The notes under the pieces were generated by a model. The model ran no database searches. It saw only the letters and a program-made list of their open reading frames with translations, and was not told where the DNA came from. Positions 6,441 through 13,156 of a stretch of DNA of 21,413 bases are shown piece by piece; the first letter of the stretch is position 1; the number at the start of each line of letters is the position of its first letter. The translations under genes and the position numbers were made by a program. This DNA comes from a virus, in the IMG/VR virus record IMGVR_UViG_3300043602_000114, positions 1 to 21,413 of that record; one strand, 5' to 3'.

Positions 6441-7087
6441 CAGTCCTCCATCTCGATCAGGATGTCCGGCCTCGGGTTGTAGCGGGCGACGGAGCGGGCG
6501 ATGAGCCCGACTTCCTCTCGGTCAAGCGGCGGGTCGACCAGCACGGCGTTGAGGGCGGCTACGGCCCGGCCGATGGCCTCGGGGCTGCCGCCCTGCTTGC
6601 GCACGGTGCCGGCGATGGCGGCCAGGGTGTGGTTGCGCCGGCCCGCAGGGATGCGGTCCCACTCCAGGCCCGTGTAAACGTCCCCGGGCGTGCGCCGGGG
6701 CAGCCAGTCGGGGTCGAACGAGCGGATGCCCGAGGCGATGTAGAGCGTGCGCCCGGCAGCGTCCGGCGCCACGATGTAGGAGCCCCGGCCAGCCCGGATG
6801 TCGACGTCGGGGAACACGCCCACCGCTGGCCCCTCGGGTGCACCGGGTTCCCACTTGTAGATGGCGTGGTAGCCCCGGGGCGTCCGGTAAGTCAGCGTGT
6901 CGAGGAACGGGCTCTGCCAGTAGGTGTTCCAGGCGTCCAGGCTGTCGTAGTCCACGACCACGAGGCCGTCGGTGCGCATCCCGTGCCAGTCGCCCGGCTT
7001 GTGCGGGACGCCCGGGTAGTCCGGCGAAGCCCACCCGCCGACAGCGGGTTCCTTCGAGCCGTCCTTCAGGGGAAGGTAGATCGTCAT
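6440..7087 (-). CDS. Primase-polymerase (bifunctional primase/polymerase N-terminal domain, AEP type)
   Basis: 215 residues. The N-terminal part carries the archaeo-eukaryotic primase signature: VVVDYD (Asp46, Asp48), TPRGYH (69-74, His74) and VDIRAGRGSYIVAP (Asp96 and the glycine loop). Residues ~148-205 (GRRNHTLAAIAG ... DPPLDREEVGLIARSVARYNP) match the primase C-terminal (PriCT) helical domain. No helicase domain is attached, so this is a short stand-alone primase-polymerase, which probably primes synthesis for the family A polymerase encoded immediately downstream with a one-base stop/start overlap. The ATG at 7087 has AGAGGA five bases upstream, and this binding site is one of two tandem copies that may pair with an upstream hairpin loop. 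The family call is confident; helicase partner unknown. Confidence 0.9.
   Translation of the reverse strand: MTIYLPLKDGSKEPAVGGWASPDYPGVPHKPGDWHGMRTDGLVVVDYDSLDAWNTYWQSPFLDTLTYRTPRGYHAIYKWEPGAPEGPAVGVFPDVDIRAGRGSYIVAPDAAGRTLYIASGIRSFDPDWLPRRTPGDVYTGLEWDRIPAGRRNHTLAAIAGTVRKQGGSPEAIGRAVAALNAVLVDPPLDREEVGLIARSVARYNPRPDILIEMED
6672..6680 (+). repeat. GTGTAAACG motif, copy 3
   Basis: Exact copy, preceded by C. It lies in the primase-polymerase gene; the coding strand reads GTT TAC ACG (Val-Tyr-Thr in DVYTG). It lies 2,904 bases from copy 2. Confidence 0.75.
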
Positions 7088-7091
7088 GGGT

Positions 7092-7107
7092 TCCTCTCAT
7101 TCCTCTC
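7092..7107 (-). promoter_or_regulatory. Tandem Shine-Dalgarno copies before the primase-polymerase
   Basis: On the minus strand the 7-base word GAGAGGA occurs twice, nine bases apart (complement at 7101-7107 and 7092-7098). The copy nearer the gene is correctly placed for the ATG at 7087; the farther copy precedes an out-of-frame ATG. Both are perfectly complementary to UCCUCUC in the loop of the hairpin at 7121-7150. Confidence 0.6.
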
Positions 7108-7120
7108 GCTGTGGTCGCCA

Positions 7121-7150
7121 GCCCCGGGGGGAGAGGATCACCCCCGGGGC
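7121..7150 (-). promoter_or_regulatory. Strong hairpin with anti-Shine-Dalgarno loop in the longest gap of the operon
   Basis: GCCCCGGGGG (7121-7130) and CCCCCGGGGC (7141-7150) form a perfect 10-bp all-G/C stem around a 10-base loop. In the minus-strand transcript the loop reads UGAUCCUCUC, which contains UCCUCUC, the exact complement of both GAGAGGA ribosome-binding copies downstream. No U-run follows, so it does not look like an intrinsic terminator. It fills most of the 78-base gap (7088-7165) between the SSB-like and primase-polymerase genes. It may be a translational control element or an mRNA processing/stability structure; function is inferred. Confidence 0.55.
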
Positions 7151-7165
7151 CAGCACTCGACGTCG

Positions 7166-7654
7166 TCAGCCGGGAAGGCTGGCGGCCTCGAAGTTGGACA
7201 GGTCGTTCCACCCGTCCTTGACGGTGGCGTGGGCCTTGAAGACGGCCACGCCTCGCTGAGCCTGAAGACGGGCCAGCGACAGGCTGACCTTGCCGGTGGC
7301 GTAGTCGACTGTTTCGCCGAGCGCCTCCAGCAGTGGCAGCGTGAAGCCGGCGCCCTTGCCGACCAGCATGAAGTTGCGCTGGACCGTCCGGTCCATCATG
7401 GGCCCGACGTCGAGCACCTTGGCGGTGATCGCCAGCATCGGCCGGTGGTCCTTGGTGGCCGACTTGCCGATGTCGACGAGGAGGAACGTGTAGTCGCCCT
7501 CGGGGATCGGCAGCATCGCCTCGGACAGGTCGAGCACCATCTCGTCCGCCTCCGCTTGGGCGGCGGCGATCAGGTCATCGGCATCTGCGAGGCCGAGTTC
7601 CTCGTCCGAGAACTGGTCGGCGGGGTCGTCCTGCATGGTGGGCTCAGCGCTCAT
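7166..7654 (-). CDS. Putative phage single-stranded-DNA-binding protein (DUF669-like)
   Basis: 162 residues from ATG 7654, with AGGAG just upstream and a 4-base overlap with the ATPase stop (ATGA); the open frame to 7867 is shadow. The first ~48 residues are acidic (DDPADQFSDEELGLADADD). The rest is a beta-rich domain: PIPEGDYTFLLVDIGKSATK, MLAITAKVLDVGP, DRTVQRNFMLVGKGAGFTLPLLEALGE. The IPEGxY start followed by beta strands and a 'gR.v' strand resembles phage DUF669-type proteins, which accompany RecA-fold annealing ATPases and are regarded as SSB-like. The gene order (ATPase, this gene, primase-polymerase) fits that role. The family match is from pattern memory and moderately certain; ssDNA binding is inferred. 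Confidence 0.6.
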   Translation of the reverse strand: MSAEPTMQDDPADQFSDEELGLADADDLIAAAQAEADEMVLDLSEAMLPIPEGDYTFLLVDIGKSATKDHRPMLAITAKVLDVGPMMDRTVQRNFMLVGKGAGFTLPLLEALGETVDYATGKVSLSLARLQAQRGVAVFKAHATVKDGWNDLSNFEAASLPG

Positions 7655-8436
7655 GGGGTCTCCTTCGTCGGGGTGGGCTTGCGGTACGCACGGCCGATGG
7701 CCGCCTTGATCTTGGGGATGGTCGGGTCTGTCATCGAGCCCCTCAGGGTACTGGTCCAGCGGTTGCCGGCCACCCTGCGGGGATCGTCGGGAGCCCACGA
7801 GAGGGTGCGGACGTCGGTGCCGTCCGGCTTGGTGCCCTTCTCGTACTCGCCGATCACGTTGGCCCACTCCTCCAGCACCTTGCGGGTGGCGGCGGGCAGA
7901 TCCGGGCCCCGGCGGTACTCGCCGTGCTCGGGGTCTGGGTCCCTGGTGTGGCAGAGGACGATGATGTCCTTGCCCGTGCGCCGCAGCATGCTGAGCACAC
8001 GACCGTACGCCTGGGCCAGGGCGTTGTAGTCCCGGAGTTCGGGCACGGTCTTGCCAATCTGGAGCATGCCGGCGTTCTCGCCCCGGTTCTGCCCGGTGGC
8101 GGTGTCGACGGCCTCCTCGATCAGGAAGCGGGCCAGGGCGTTGCCGGTGTCGATGACCCAGGTGTCTCGCTCCCAGGAGCGGCGCTTGGCCTCGACGAAC
8201 AGGCCGTTGAGGTCCTGCCAGGCGGTGGGTTCCCAGGAGAGGATGTCGGCGCCCTCGGGCACCGCCTCGCCTTCGAGGGACCCGTCCAGGTCGATGAACA
8301 GCGGTCGGCTGGCGGTGGCCGCCAGCGTCGTCTTGCCGACAGCCTTGCGGCCGTACACGACGAGACGGAGGGGAGGAACCTGTCGAACAACCGGGGCCGG
8401 CTGCTGCGACAGGGTGGGGATGGTGCTACCAGTCAT
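7651..8436 (-). CDS. RecA-fold AAA ATPase, Sak4-like recombination protein
   Basis: 261 residues. Residues 24-37 carry a Walker A loop (VVYGRKAVGKTT), LFIDLDGS (46-53) follows as expected for this group, and TWVIDTGN (92-99) is the Walker B strand; IIVLCHTRD is a later conserved strand. This arrangement, close to a single RecA core without the RecA N- and C-domains, matches phage 'AAA domain' proteins often called Sak4, which promote single-strand annealing with help from an SSB. The SSB-like gene follows with an ATGA overlap and a Cas4-like nuclease is encoded upstream, supporting a recombination role. ATG at 8436 has GGAG five bases upstream and overlaps the WhiB gene stop (ATGA). The ATPase call is secure; Sak4 assignment is probable. 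Confidence 0.82.
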   Translation of the reverse strand: MTGSTIPTLSQQPAPVVRQVPPLRLVVYGRKAVGKTTLAATASRPLFIDLDGSLEGEAVPEGADILSWEPTAWQDLNGLFVEAKRRSWERDTWVIDTGNALARFLIEEAVDTATGQNRGENAGMLQIGKTVPELRDYNALAQAYGRVLSMLRRTGKDIIVLCHTRDPDPEHGEYRRGPDLPAATRKVLEEWANVIGEYEKGTKPDGTDVRTLSWAPDDPRRVAGNRWTSTLRGSMTDPTIPKIKAAIGRAYRKPTPTKETP

Positions 8437-9107
8437 GGATCTCCATTCGACTGACGTAGGTGGGTTGGGAGCCAGCGCCCGATCGCTCGGGGGAGGGCCC
8501 GCCGCACATAGTAGCGGCTGTGTGCGTTGTCCCCTACCTGGCGCTCGGGGTTACCGACCACGTCGAGCGTGCCGTCGGCCACGAGGGCGTCGAGCACGAT
8601 GCGCAGCGGGCCGGGGTTGCAGGGGATGGCGAGGCAGATAGCCGTCTGGGAGGGAAGGCGCCCGCCCTCGGGGACCGACCTGAGCCACCGCAGGACCTTG
8701 TGGGCCAGCGTGGTGTGGTGCCGGCTCCAGCGGTCGCCGTCGTTCGGTATGGGGGGCACTGAGCGCCCGTTCTGCGTGCCGGCGATGACGTCGAGCGGGT
8801 CGGCGCCCTTCAGCCCGCCTCGCTTCTCGATCGACCAGCGCTGCTGCGGGGTGAGCCCGCCACGGATGCCATCCCGCTCGACGGAGTCGATGGCCAGGCC
8901 GTGCTCCTCGTAGAGCGCATGTTCGGCGCACTCATAGCGGACTGGGCACAGGGCGCACACGGCCCGAGCGGCCTCGATCCCCTCCGCACTGGCCTCGATC
9001 TCCTCGCCGTCGCCCAGGGCGTCCTCGAAGAACATCCCTGGGGGTGCTCCAAGGCATTGAGCGTGGTCCAGCCAGTCGAAGTCGTTGCGCCAGCCGAAGC
9101 GGGTCAC
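8433..9107 (-). CDS. WhiB-like iron-sulfur protein with C-terminal winged-helix-like region
   Basis: About 224 residues. Four cysteines are spaced as in WhiB proteins: Cys18 (AQCLG), then Cys51/Cys54/Cys60 (AVCALCPVRYEC), followed by the GIRGG turn (80-84) and a basic stretch, so it should hold a 4Fe-4S cluster and act on transcription by binding sigma factor or DNA. WhiB proteins are confined to actinobacteria and their phages, which identifies the host group. Residues ~128-187 (HHTTLAHKVLRWLRSVPEGG ... IVLDALVADGTLDVVGNP) look like a winged helix. WhiB proteins are usually 80-130 residues, so the extension is notable. The start GTG 9107 overlaps the upstream small ORF stop (GTGA); GTG 9116 is an alternative three codons longer. 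Confidence 0.88.
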   Translation of the reverse strand: MTRFGWRNDFDWLDHAQCLGAPPGMFFEDALGDGEEIEASAEGIEAARAVCALCPVRYECAEHALYEEHGLAIDSVERDGIRGGLTPQQRWSIEKRGGLKGADPLDVIAGTQNGRSVPPIPNDGDRWSRHHTTLAHKVLRWLRSVPEGGRLPSQTAICLAIPCNPGPLRIVLDALVADGTLDVVGNPERQVGDNAHSRYYVRRALPRAIGRWLPTHLRQSNGDP

Positions 9108-9271
9108 AGCATCCACTTTGTGAGGAACCAGCCCTCACCCGGCCAGTGTTCGAGACCGTCCGGGTCGATCTCCATGATCTCGGCGTCGGACGGCGGGTTG
9201 TCCTGGTCGAAGTGCCACGCCTTCAGCGTGTAGCCGTTGCCCAGTTCGGCCGTCCGATCAGGCTCCCTCAT
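9104..9271 (-). CDS. 55-aa acidic protein of unknown function
   Basis: A short frame between the exonuclease and WhiB genes: ATG at 9271, TGA at 9106-9104, with GGGAGG upstream. The nearer ATG at 9277 is only three bases from that site, so 9271 (nine bases away) is preferred; either gives the same protein bar two residues. The product begins MREPDRTAELGNGYTLKAWH and ends EGWFLTKWML, is acidic and Trp-rich, and has no membrane segment. It overlaps the exonuclease 3' end by 14 bases and the WhiB start by 4 (GTGA). No family is recognised. The G/C-ending codons and the way it fills the gap support a real gene. Confidence 0.65.
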   Translation of the reverse strand: MREPDRTAELGNGYTLKAWHFDQDNPPSDAEIMEIDPDGLEHWPGEGWFLTKWML

Positions 9272-10196
9272 CGTCATCGTCCTCCCACTCGATCATGTCG
9301 CCGTAGTCCTCACGGCCGAGCAGGGTACCCCAGCACTCGGACCGAGCGGGGCAGTGCCCGCAGTGCGCCCCGATGTTGGGCAGCGGGTCGGCCTTGACGT
9401 TTCCGTCTGTGATGTCCTGGCGCCGCTTGATGGCCTCGGCCACGATCAGCAGCGCCTCGTCGATCTGCGGCTGCTCCCGGCTGAGGAGGATGCGGTTGAA
9501 GGACTCGGCCGGCGGCCGCTCGATGCCGGGGTCCATCGCCTGGATGGCCTTGGCCTGGAGCCGCAGTTCCTTCTTGGTGACGCCGGCCACGTTGCCCATC
9601 TCGGCCTCGATCTCGGCCAGGGTGCGCTGCTTGGGCTTCCAACGGTACGTGTAAACGCCGTCGAACAGCACGCCGAGCACGGGCATCTCGGTGAGTTGCT
9701 GCACCCCGTGGGTGTACAGCGTCTCCTGGAGCGTGACGTCGAGCAGGGCCAGCCGCCGCCGGCTGCCGTACGACTTCGTCTCCAGCACCCAGAGGGCGCC
9801 CCCCTGGTCCATGATGACCTTGTCGACGTGGAACGTGAGGTCGACGCCCTCGACGGGGCTCGGGATGCGGCCCTCCATCTCGCTGGCGTAGAGGCTCAGG
9901 CCAGTGTCGCTCGGCGAGCGCCCGTAGACCTGGATGTAGCGGTCGATCAGCCAGAACAGCAGGTCGGCCTCCTCGCCGATCAGCCCGTAGGCCGTGGGCG
10001 TGAAGTAGCCCGGCACCTCGTACCGGCCCCACCACCAGTCGTCGGTGAACAGGTGCCAGGACGTGCCGATGCGCAGGCCCTTGCCCTCCTGGTCGTAGCC
10101 CTGGCGGTAGGTGTAGTCCCACTGCCGCTCGCAGGTGGTCAGGGTGTCGATCTCGCTGTAGGAGATCGTGGCGGGGTCGTACGCTCGAAGCGCCAT
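9258..10196 (-). CDS. PD-(D/E)XK exonuclease, Cas4/RecB-like, with iron-sulfur cysteines
   Basis: 312 residues; ATG at 10196 overlaps the preceding stop by one base (TGATG). The RecB-family nuclease residues are visible: His48 (GTSWHLF), Asp125 (TFHVDKV), Glu139-x-Lys141 (VLETKS) and Gln157 (QETLYTHGV). Cys22 (TTCERQW) together with Cys279, Cys282 and Cys288 (AHCGHCPARSECWG) makes the N-/C-terminal four-cysteine cage of a 4Fe-4S cluster, as in Cas4 and AddB. It probably resects DNA ends for recombination with the Sak4-like ATPase and SSB-like protein encoded downstream. The tail is very acidic (EWEDDDDEGA). No CRISPR array or other cas gene is in the window, so a CRISPR role is not suggested. 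Confident family call. Confidence 0.9.
   Translation of the reverse strand: MALRAYDPATISYSEIDTLTTCERQWDYTYRQGYDQEGKGLRIGTSWHLFTDDWWWGRYEVPGYFTPTAYGLIGEEADLLFWLIDRYIQVYGRSPSDTGLSLYASEMEGRIPSPVEGVDLTFHVDKVIMDQGGALWVLETKSYGSRRRLALLDVTLQETLYTHGVQQLTEMPVLGVLFDGVYTYRWKPKQRTLAEIEAEMGNVAGVTKKELRLQAKAIQAMDPGIERPPAESFNRILLSREQPQIDEALLIVAEAIKRRQDITDGNVKADPLPNIGAHCGHCPARSECWGTLLGREDYGDMIEWEDDDDEGA
9649..9657 (+). repeat. GTGTAAACG motif, copy 4
   Basis: Exact copy, preceded by C. It lies in the Cas4-like exonuclease gene; the coding strand reads GTT TAC ACG (Val-Tyr-Thr in GVYTY). It lies 2,977 bases from copy 3. Confidence 0.75.
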
Positions 10197-10597
10197 CAGC
10201 AGTCGTCCAGTCGCTCGTCGGCCTCCCGCAGGAGAGCCATGCTCGAAGCGCCCAGGATACCGGGGCGGCCCACTCGACGGTCGCTGACCTGGCGCACGAA
10301 GCGCTCGTGCCGGCTCGGAGCCGGCGGGCCCTGTAGCGGGCCGAGGAACCACTCGTCGCCGAAGATCTGGCGACCCATCTGCCGATGCAGGTCGAGGTGC
10401 AGGGCGTTCATCTCCTGATCCAGCAACTGCTGGAACATGCCGGGCTGGTAGGTGTTCTTGACGATCCGGTCGAGGCCGCTCAGGGTGATCGGCTGGTACA
10501 GCCAGCGCAGCGGCAGGCGGTCGCCGCCGGGGGCGTTCCGCCGCAGCCAGAAGTACGCCTTACGCTTCAGCCGCCTCAGCCATCGGGGAGTGGTCAT
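10196..10597 (-). CDS. 133-aa protein of unknown function
   Basis: ATG at 10597 with AGAGGA eight bases upstream; it overlaps the helicase 3' end by 38 bases and its own stop overlaps the exonuclease ATG by one base. The N-terminus is highly basic (MTTPRWLRRLKRKAYFWLRR), followed by a predicted helical middle (GLDRIVKNTYQPGMFQQLLDQ) and a charged tail ending ERLDDC. There is no membrane segment or enzymatic motif. Being tightly embedded between helicase and exonuclease genes, it may be an accessory of the recombination machinery, but that is only context. No family is recognised. Confidence 0.7.
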   Translation of the reverse strand: MTTPRWLRRLKRKAYFWLRRNAPGGDRLPLRWLYQPITLSGLDRIVKNTYQPGMFQQLLDQEMNALHLDLHRQMGRQIFGDEWFLGPLQGPPAPSRHERFVRQVSDRRVGRPGILGASSMALLREADERLDDC

Positions 10598-11975
10598 GCC
10601 AGCGTCCTCTCACCAGGTCCTGCCAGGTCGCCCCGAGCAGGAGTTCCTTCACGTCCTTCTGCTGCCTGTTGGCCTCGGCGACCACCTCGTCGATGGTGTC
10701 CTCGGCCGTCAGGGCCCAGACGTTGACCGGGCGGGCCTGCCCCGAGCGCCAGAGGCGCCCGACGGCCTGCCGGTTCACGTCGTAGACCCAGTCCAGGTCA
10801 ACGAAGATCAGGTTACGGCTATTCCGCTGAAGACCGTCGACCCCGACACCCAGGGCGGCGATGGTGCCCACGATGGCCGGGAGCCCACCCCCGGCGAAGC
10901 GGTCCTTGTTGCGGTCCCGGTCCGCCTGCGACAGCCGGCCCGTGTAAACGACCGAGCCCGGGATCTTGGCGGCGATGCGGTGCGCTGTCTCCTGGTTGGC
11001 GGTGAGCACCACGGCGGGCTCGTCGATGTCCTCGACTAACTCGACGGCGGCCTTCGCCTTCGAGGTCAGGCCGTCCTCGGGGTGGACGTCGGCCCAGCCG
11101 CTGACCAACTGGCGCAGCCGCCCCTGGCGGGCGATGGCCAGGTCGGCCGAGATGAAGCCCTCGTCGTTGTCGGCCTCGACCCAGCCGTGCTCGGCCATCT
11201 GGTTGTAGACCTTGCGCTCGGCCGGCGCCAGGGCCACGGCCAGGTTCGTCCAGATCGGCTCACTGCCCAACTCGGGCATGAGGTCCTCGATCGGCCGGTA
11301 GAGCAGCAGCCCGAGCATCTCCTGCTGGAGGATCTTCTCGTGGCCCGGCCGGATGGCGCCGACGATGCGCACGGGGAAACGGGTCGCCTTGCCGAAGGTG
11401 GTCGACTTCACGTAGAAGTGCTCCTCGGCCCACGGCCAGTACGCCGGCCAGCGGTGGCGGTCGATGAGGTGGAGCAGGGCCCAGAGTTCCTCGGCCCGGT
11501 TCATGACGGGGGTGCCGGTGACGGCCAGGAACGTGGTCGAGGCGGTCGACAGGCGGGACACGGCCCGGGAGATCTGGGAGGTGCGGTTCTTCAGCCGGTG
11601 CGCCTCGTCGAACACCAGGTTGCGGATCTTGGCCTTCAGCAGCCAGTCCACGTCCCTGCGTACGGCCTCGTAGTTGGTGATGAGCGCCCCACCACGCTGA
11701 AGCCAAGAGTCAACAGCGGTCGTGCGGCGCTTGGCGCTGTCGGAGCCCCGGTACCAGGCCAGCGGCCAGTCGGGGACGGCGTCCTGGGCCTCGTGCACCC
11801 AGTGGTGGAGGACGTTGGCCGGCGTCACGATCAGCGTGCGGCCGGGCCTGCCGGCGGCGAGAGTCAGCGACGTGGCGGTCTTTCGGGTGCCGGGAGGGTC
11901 ACCGTAGATGGCCCTCCCAGCGGTCCCGAGGAACCCGAGCGCCTGCTCTTGGAACTCAGCGAGTGCTCGGGGCAT
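10560..11975 (-). CDS. SNF2-type superfamily 2 helicase
   Basis: 471 residues, ATG at 11975 with AGGA just upstream. Motif I is GDPPGTRKT (25-33), motif Ia LIVTPANVLHHW, motif II FDEAH (122-126), motif III VTGTP (152-156) and motif VI QAVGRLWRSGQ (403-413), the last being characteristic of the SNF2/Rad54 group. The motif I loop ends T-R-K-T rather than G-x-G-K-T, an unusual substitution beside the essential lysine. Phage SNF2-like enzymes translocate on double-stranded DNA and help replication, recombination or branch migration. It is transcribed ahead of the unknown 133-aa gene and the Cas4-like exonuclease, which places it in the recombination group. The gap to the upstream secreted-protein gene is only five bases. 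Confidence 0.92.
   Translation of the reverse strand: MPRALAEFQEQALGFLGTAGRAIYGDPPGTRKTATSLTLAAGRPGRTLIVTPANVLHHWVHEAQDAVPDWPLAWYRGSDSAKRRTTAVDSWLQRGGALITNYEAVRRDVDWLLKAKIRNLVFDEAHRLKNRTSQISRAVSRLSTASTTFLAVTGTPVMNRAEELWALLHLIDRHRWPAYWPWAEEHFYVKSTTFGKATRFPVRIVGAIRPGHEKILQQEMLGLLLYRPIEDLMPELGSEPIWTNLAVALAPAERKVYNQMAEHGWVEADNDEGFISADLAIARQGRLRQLVSGWADVHPEDGLTSKAKAAVELVEDIDEPAVVLTANQETAHRIAAKIPGSVVYTGRLSQADRDRNKDRFAGGGLPAIVGTIAALGVGVDGLQRNSRNLIFVDLDWVYDVNRQAVGRLWRSGQARPVNVWALTAEDTIDEVVAEANRQQKDVKELLLGATWQDLVRGRWHDHSPMAEAAEA
10942..10950 (+). repeat. GTGTAAACG motif, copy 5
   Basis: Exact copy, preceded by C. It lies in the SNF2-type helicase gene; the coding strand reads GTT TAC ACG (Val-Tyr-Thr in VVYTG). 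Confidence 0.75.
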
Positions 11976-11980
11976 TCGTC

Positions 11981-12463
11981 CTACTGCTGGTTGGCGTTAG
12001 CCACCATGTTCCACCTGTACCCCGAGTAGTTGTACCCAGGGCCGAGCACCGGGCTGGTGCAGTACGGGTGGTTGCTGATGGACACCCACAGGTAGCGGAC
12101 AGGGCGCTGGGGCTGAGCCCAGAAGTCACCCCACGGCGGACCCCAGGAGCCGATGACGGCCCCCCGGTAGCCCGCCGAGCAGCCCGTCAGCACGTACCCG
12201 TGGCTCGCCTCGACGTAGTAGTCGAGGCCCGAGCCCCGGCGCAACTGGCCGTTGACCCGAATCCACGTGTAGCACTCTGGGCTACCGTCACCTGTGTTGT
12301 AGGCGTCGCAGGAGATGTTGCCACCAGCCCGCTGAGTGTCGATGACGCTCAGCCCCGGGAAGGTGTAGTCGGCGTGAGCCTGCGACCCGGTCAGGGCCAC
12401 CGCCCCCGCAACGGTGGAGATGACGAGCGCACAGGCGCCCAGCCATCGAAGTACACGGCCCAT
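11981..12463 (-). CDS. Secreted cysteine-containing protein of unknown function
   Basis: 160 residues from ATG 12463, which has the strongest ribosome binding site of the window (AAGGAGG, complement at 12469-12475, six bases from the ATG). Residues 1-31 form a classical Sec signal peptide (MGRVLRWLGACALVIST... ending in SQAHA, cleavage expected before Asp32). The mature part has four cysteines (52, 64, 95, 135), enough for two disulfides, and many Gly, Tyr and Trp residues, consistent with a small extracellular beta-rich domain. No family is recognised. A phage-encoded secreted protein could alter the host envelope or block other phages; that is speculation. The strong start signal suggests high expression. 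Confidence 0.78.
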   Translation of the reverse strand: MGRVLRWLGACALVISTVAGAVALTGSQAHADYTFPGLSVIDTQRAGGNISCDAYNTGDGSPECYTWIRVNGQLRRGSGLDYYVEASHGYVLTGCSAGYRGAVIGSWGPPWGDFWAQPQRPVRYLWVSISNHPYCTSPVLGPGYNYSGYRWNMVANANQQ

Positions 12464-12519
12464 ATGGACCTCCTTGGTGACTCGCTTGTGGCGAGGAGCC
12501 CAGTCTACCGGCTACCGAC
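12464..12519. other. 56-base gap before the secreted-protein gene
   Basis: This gap holds the AAGGAGG ribosome binding site (12469-12475), a weak 5-bp hairpin (CTCGC 12481-12485 with GCGAG 12491-12495) and a short direct repeat of CTACCG (12505-12510 and 12512-12517). I see no convincing promoter or terminator, although a minus-strand TAGACT could serve as a poor -10 element. Confidence 0.4.
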
Positions 12520-12843
12520 TCAGGGGGTACACGACTCGCCGAAGTGCCAGAAGTGGTCGCCCATGAGCGGGTCCATCTTGTCGAGGTCGCCGCAGTACAT
12601 GGTCAGGCCGTTGATGAGCCGGCCGTCGAACCGCCACCACTCTCCGTGAGTCTTGCCCGTGGTCTTCCCGACGAAGACGTAGTTGGTCGTGGCCGGGTCG
12701 TGGGGCGGCGGCGGGGACCCGCAGGCGTAGAGCACGAGGGCTGCCAAACCGGCCCCTACGATCGCCCGTACGGTCAGGCGCCGTGACCCCCTCACTCGGG
12801 AGTGCACTCCTGGGAGGCGGCCACCTGGCTTGACTGGTGCCAT
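12520..12843 (-). CDS. Putative small lipoprotein
   Basis: 107 residues from ATG 12843; the stop is TGA 12522-12520. A basic N-region (HSRVRGSRRLTVR) is followed by a hydrophobic stretch (AIVGAGLAALVLYAC) and CGSPPPP, so Cys41 fits a lipobox (LYAC) with a Pro-rich tether after it. The mature part has two more cysteines (84, 105) and motifs such as GEWWRFDGR and HFWHFGESC. The start is uncertain: the ribosome binding site for 12843 is weak, and in-frame GTG codons closer to the signal sequence would give a shorter, more typical leader. It belongs to a run of six membrane or exported proteins. Function is unknown. Confidence 0.62.
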   Translation of the reverse strand: MAPVKPGGRLPGVHSRVRGSRRLTVRAIVGAGLAALVLYACGSPPPPHDPATTNYVFVGKTTGKTHGEWWRFDGRLINGLTMYCGDLDKMDPLMGDHFWHFGESCTP

Positions 12844-12850
12844 TCTGGGC

Positions 12851-13156
12851 TCAGCGACCGAGGACTGCCTTGGCGACCTCGTCGCCAGCGTCCGCCATCT
12901 TCTCCAGGGCGAGCCGGGAGTAGCGCTCGGCGAGCCGCAGCGCCTCCTTCTCGTCGGCCGGGAAGGCCGGGCTGACGAAGGCCCGCACGAGGGCGAAGCC
13001 CAGGGCGCTCGCCACGGCGGCGATCGAGGCCGAGGCCGGCAGGCTGGTGAGCGTGGCGAGGACGACGGCGAGCACGGCCGAGACGCCTGACAGCGTGGCC
13101 GGCACCTCGTTCTGGACTCGCTTCAGCAGGGCGATGACCTTCTCCATGCCGGTCAC
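12851..13156 (-). CDS. 101-aa two-helix membrane protein
   Basis: The GTG at 13156 overlaps the upstream stop as GTGA and has AAGG a few bases before it; an internal ATG at 13147 is the alternative. After a short amphipathic start (MEKVIALLKRVQNEVP) come two hydrophobic segments, about residues 22-41 and 44-62, then a charged helical tail (ADEKEALRLAERYSRLALEK). This hairpin-like membrane topology with a cytoplasmic charged tail occurs in small holins, so a lysis or membrane-accessory role is possible. No family signature is seen, and the window already has another holin candidate beside the endolysin. Confidence 0.65.
   Translation of the reverse strand: MTGMEKVIALLKRVQNEVPATLSGVSAVLAVVLATLTSLPASASIAAVASALGFALVRAFVSPAFPADEKEALRLAERYSRLALEKMADAGDEVAKAVLGR

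Noticed and set aside
9258-10196. The Cas4-like nuclease as part of a phage CRISPR-Cas system
   Set aside because: No repeat array and no other cas gene is visible, and the neighbours are standard phage recombination genes.
12481-12495. Hairpin CTCGC-TTGTG-GCGAG as a terminator before the secreted-protein gene
   Set aside because: The stem is only 5 bp and no T-run follows on either strand.
12799-12810. Perfect 12-base palindrome GGAGTGCACTCC as an operator
   Set aside because: It lies within the 5' part of the lipoprotein reading frame, occurs once as far as I saw, and has no promoter beside it; one such palindrome is not remarkable.
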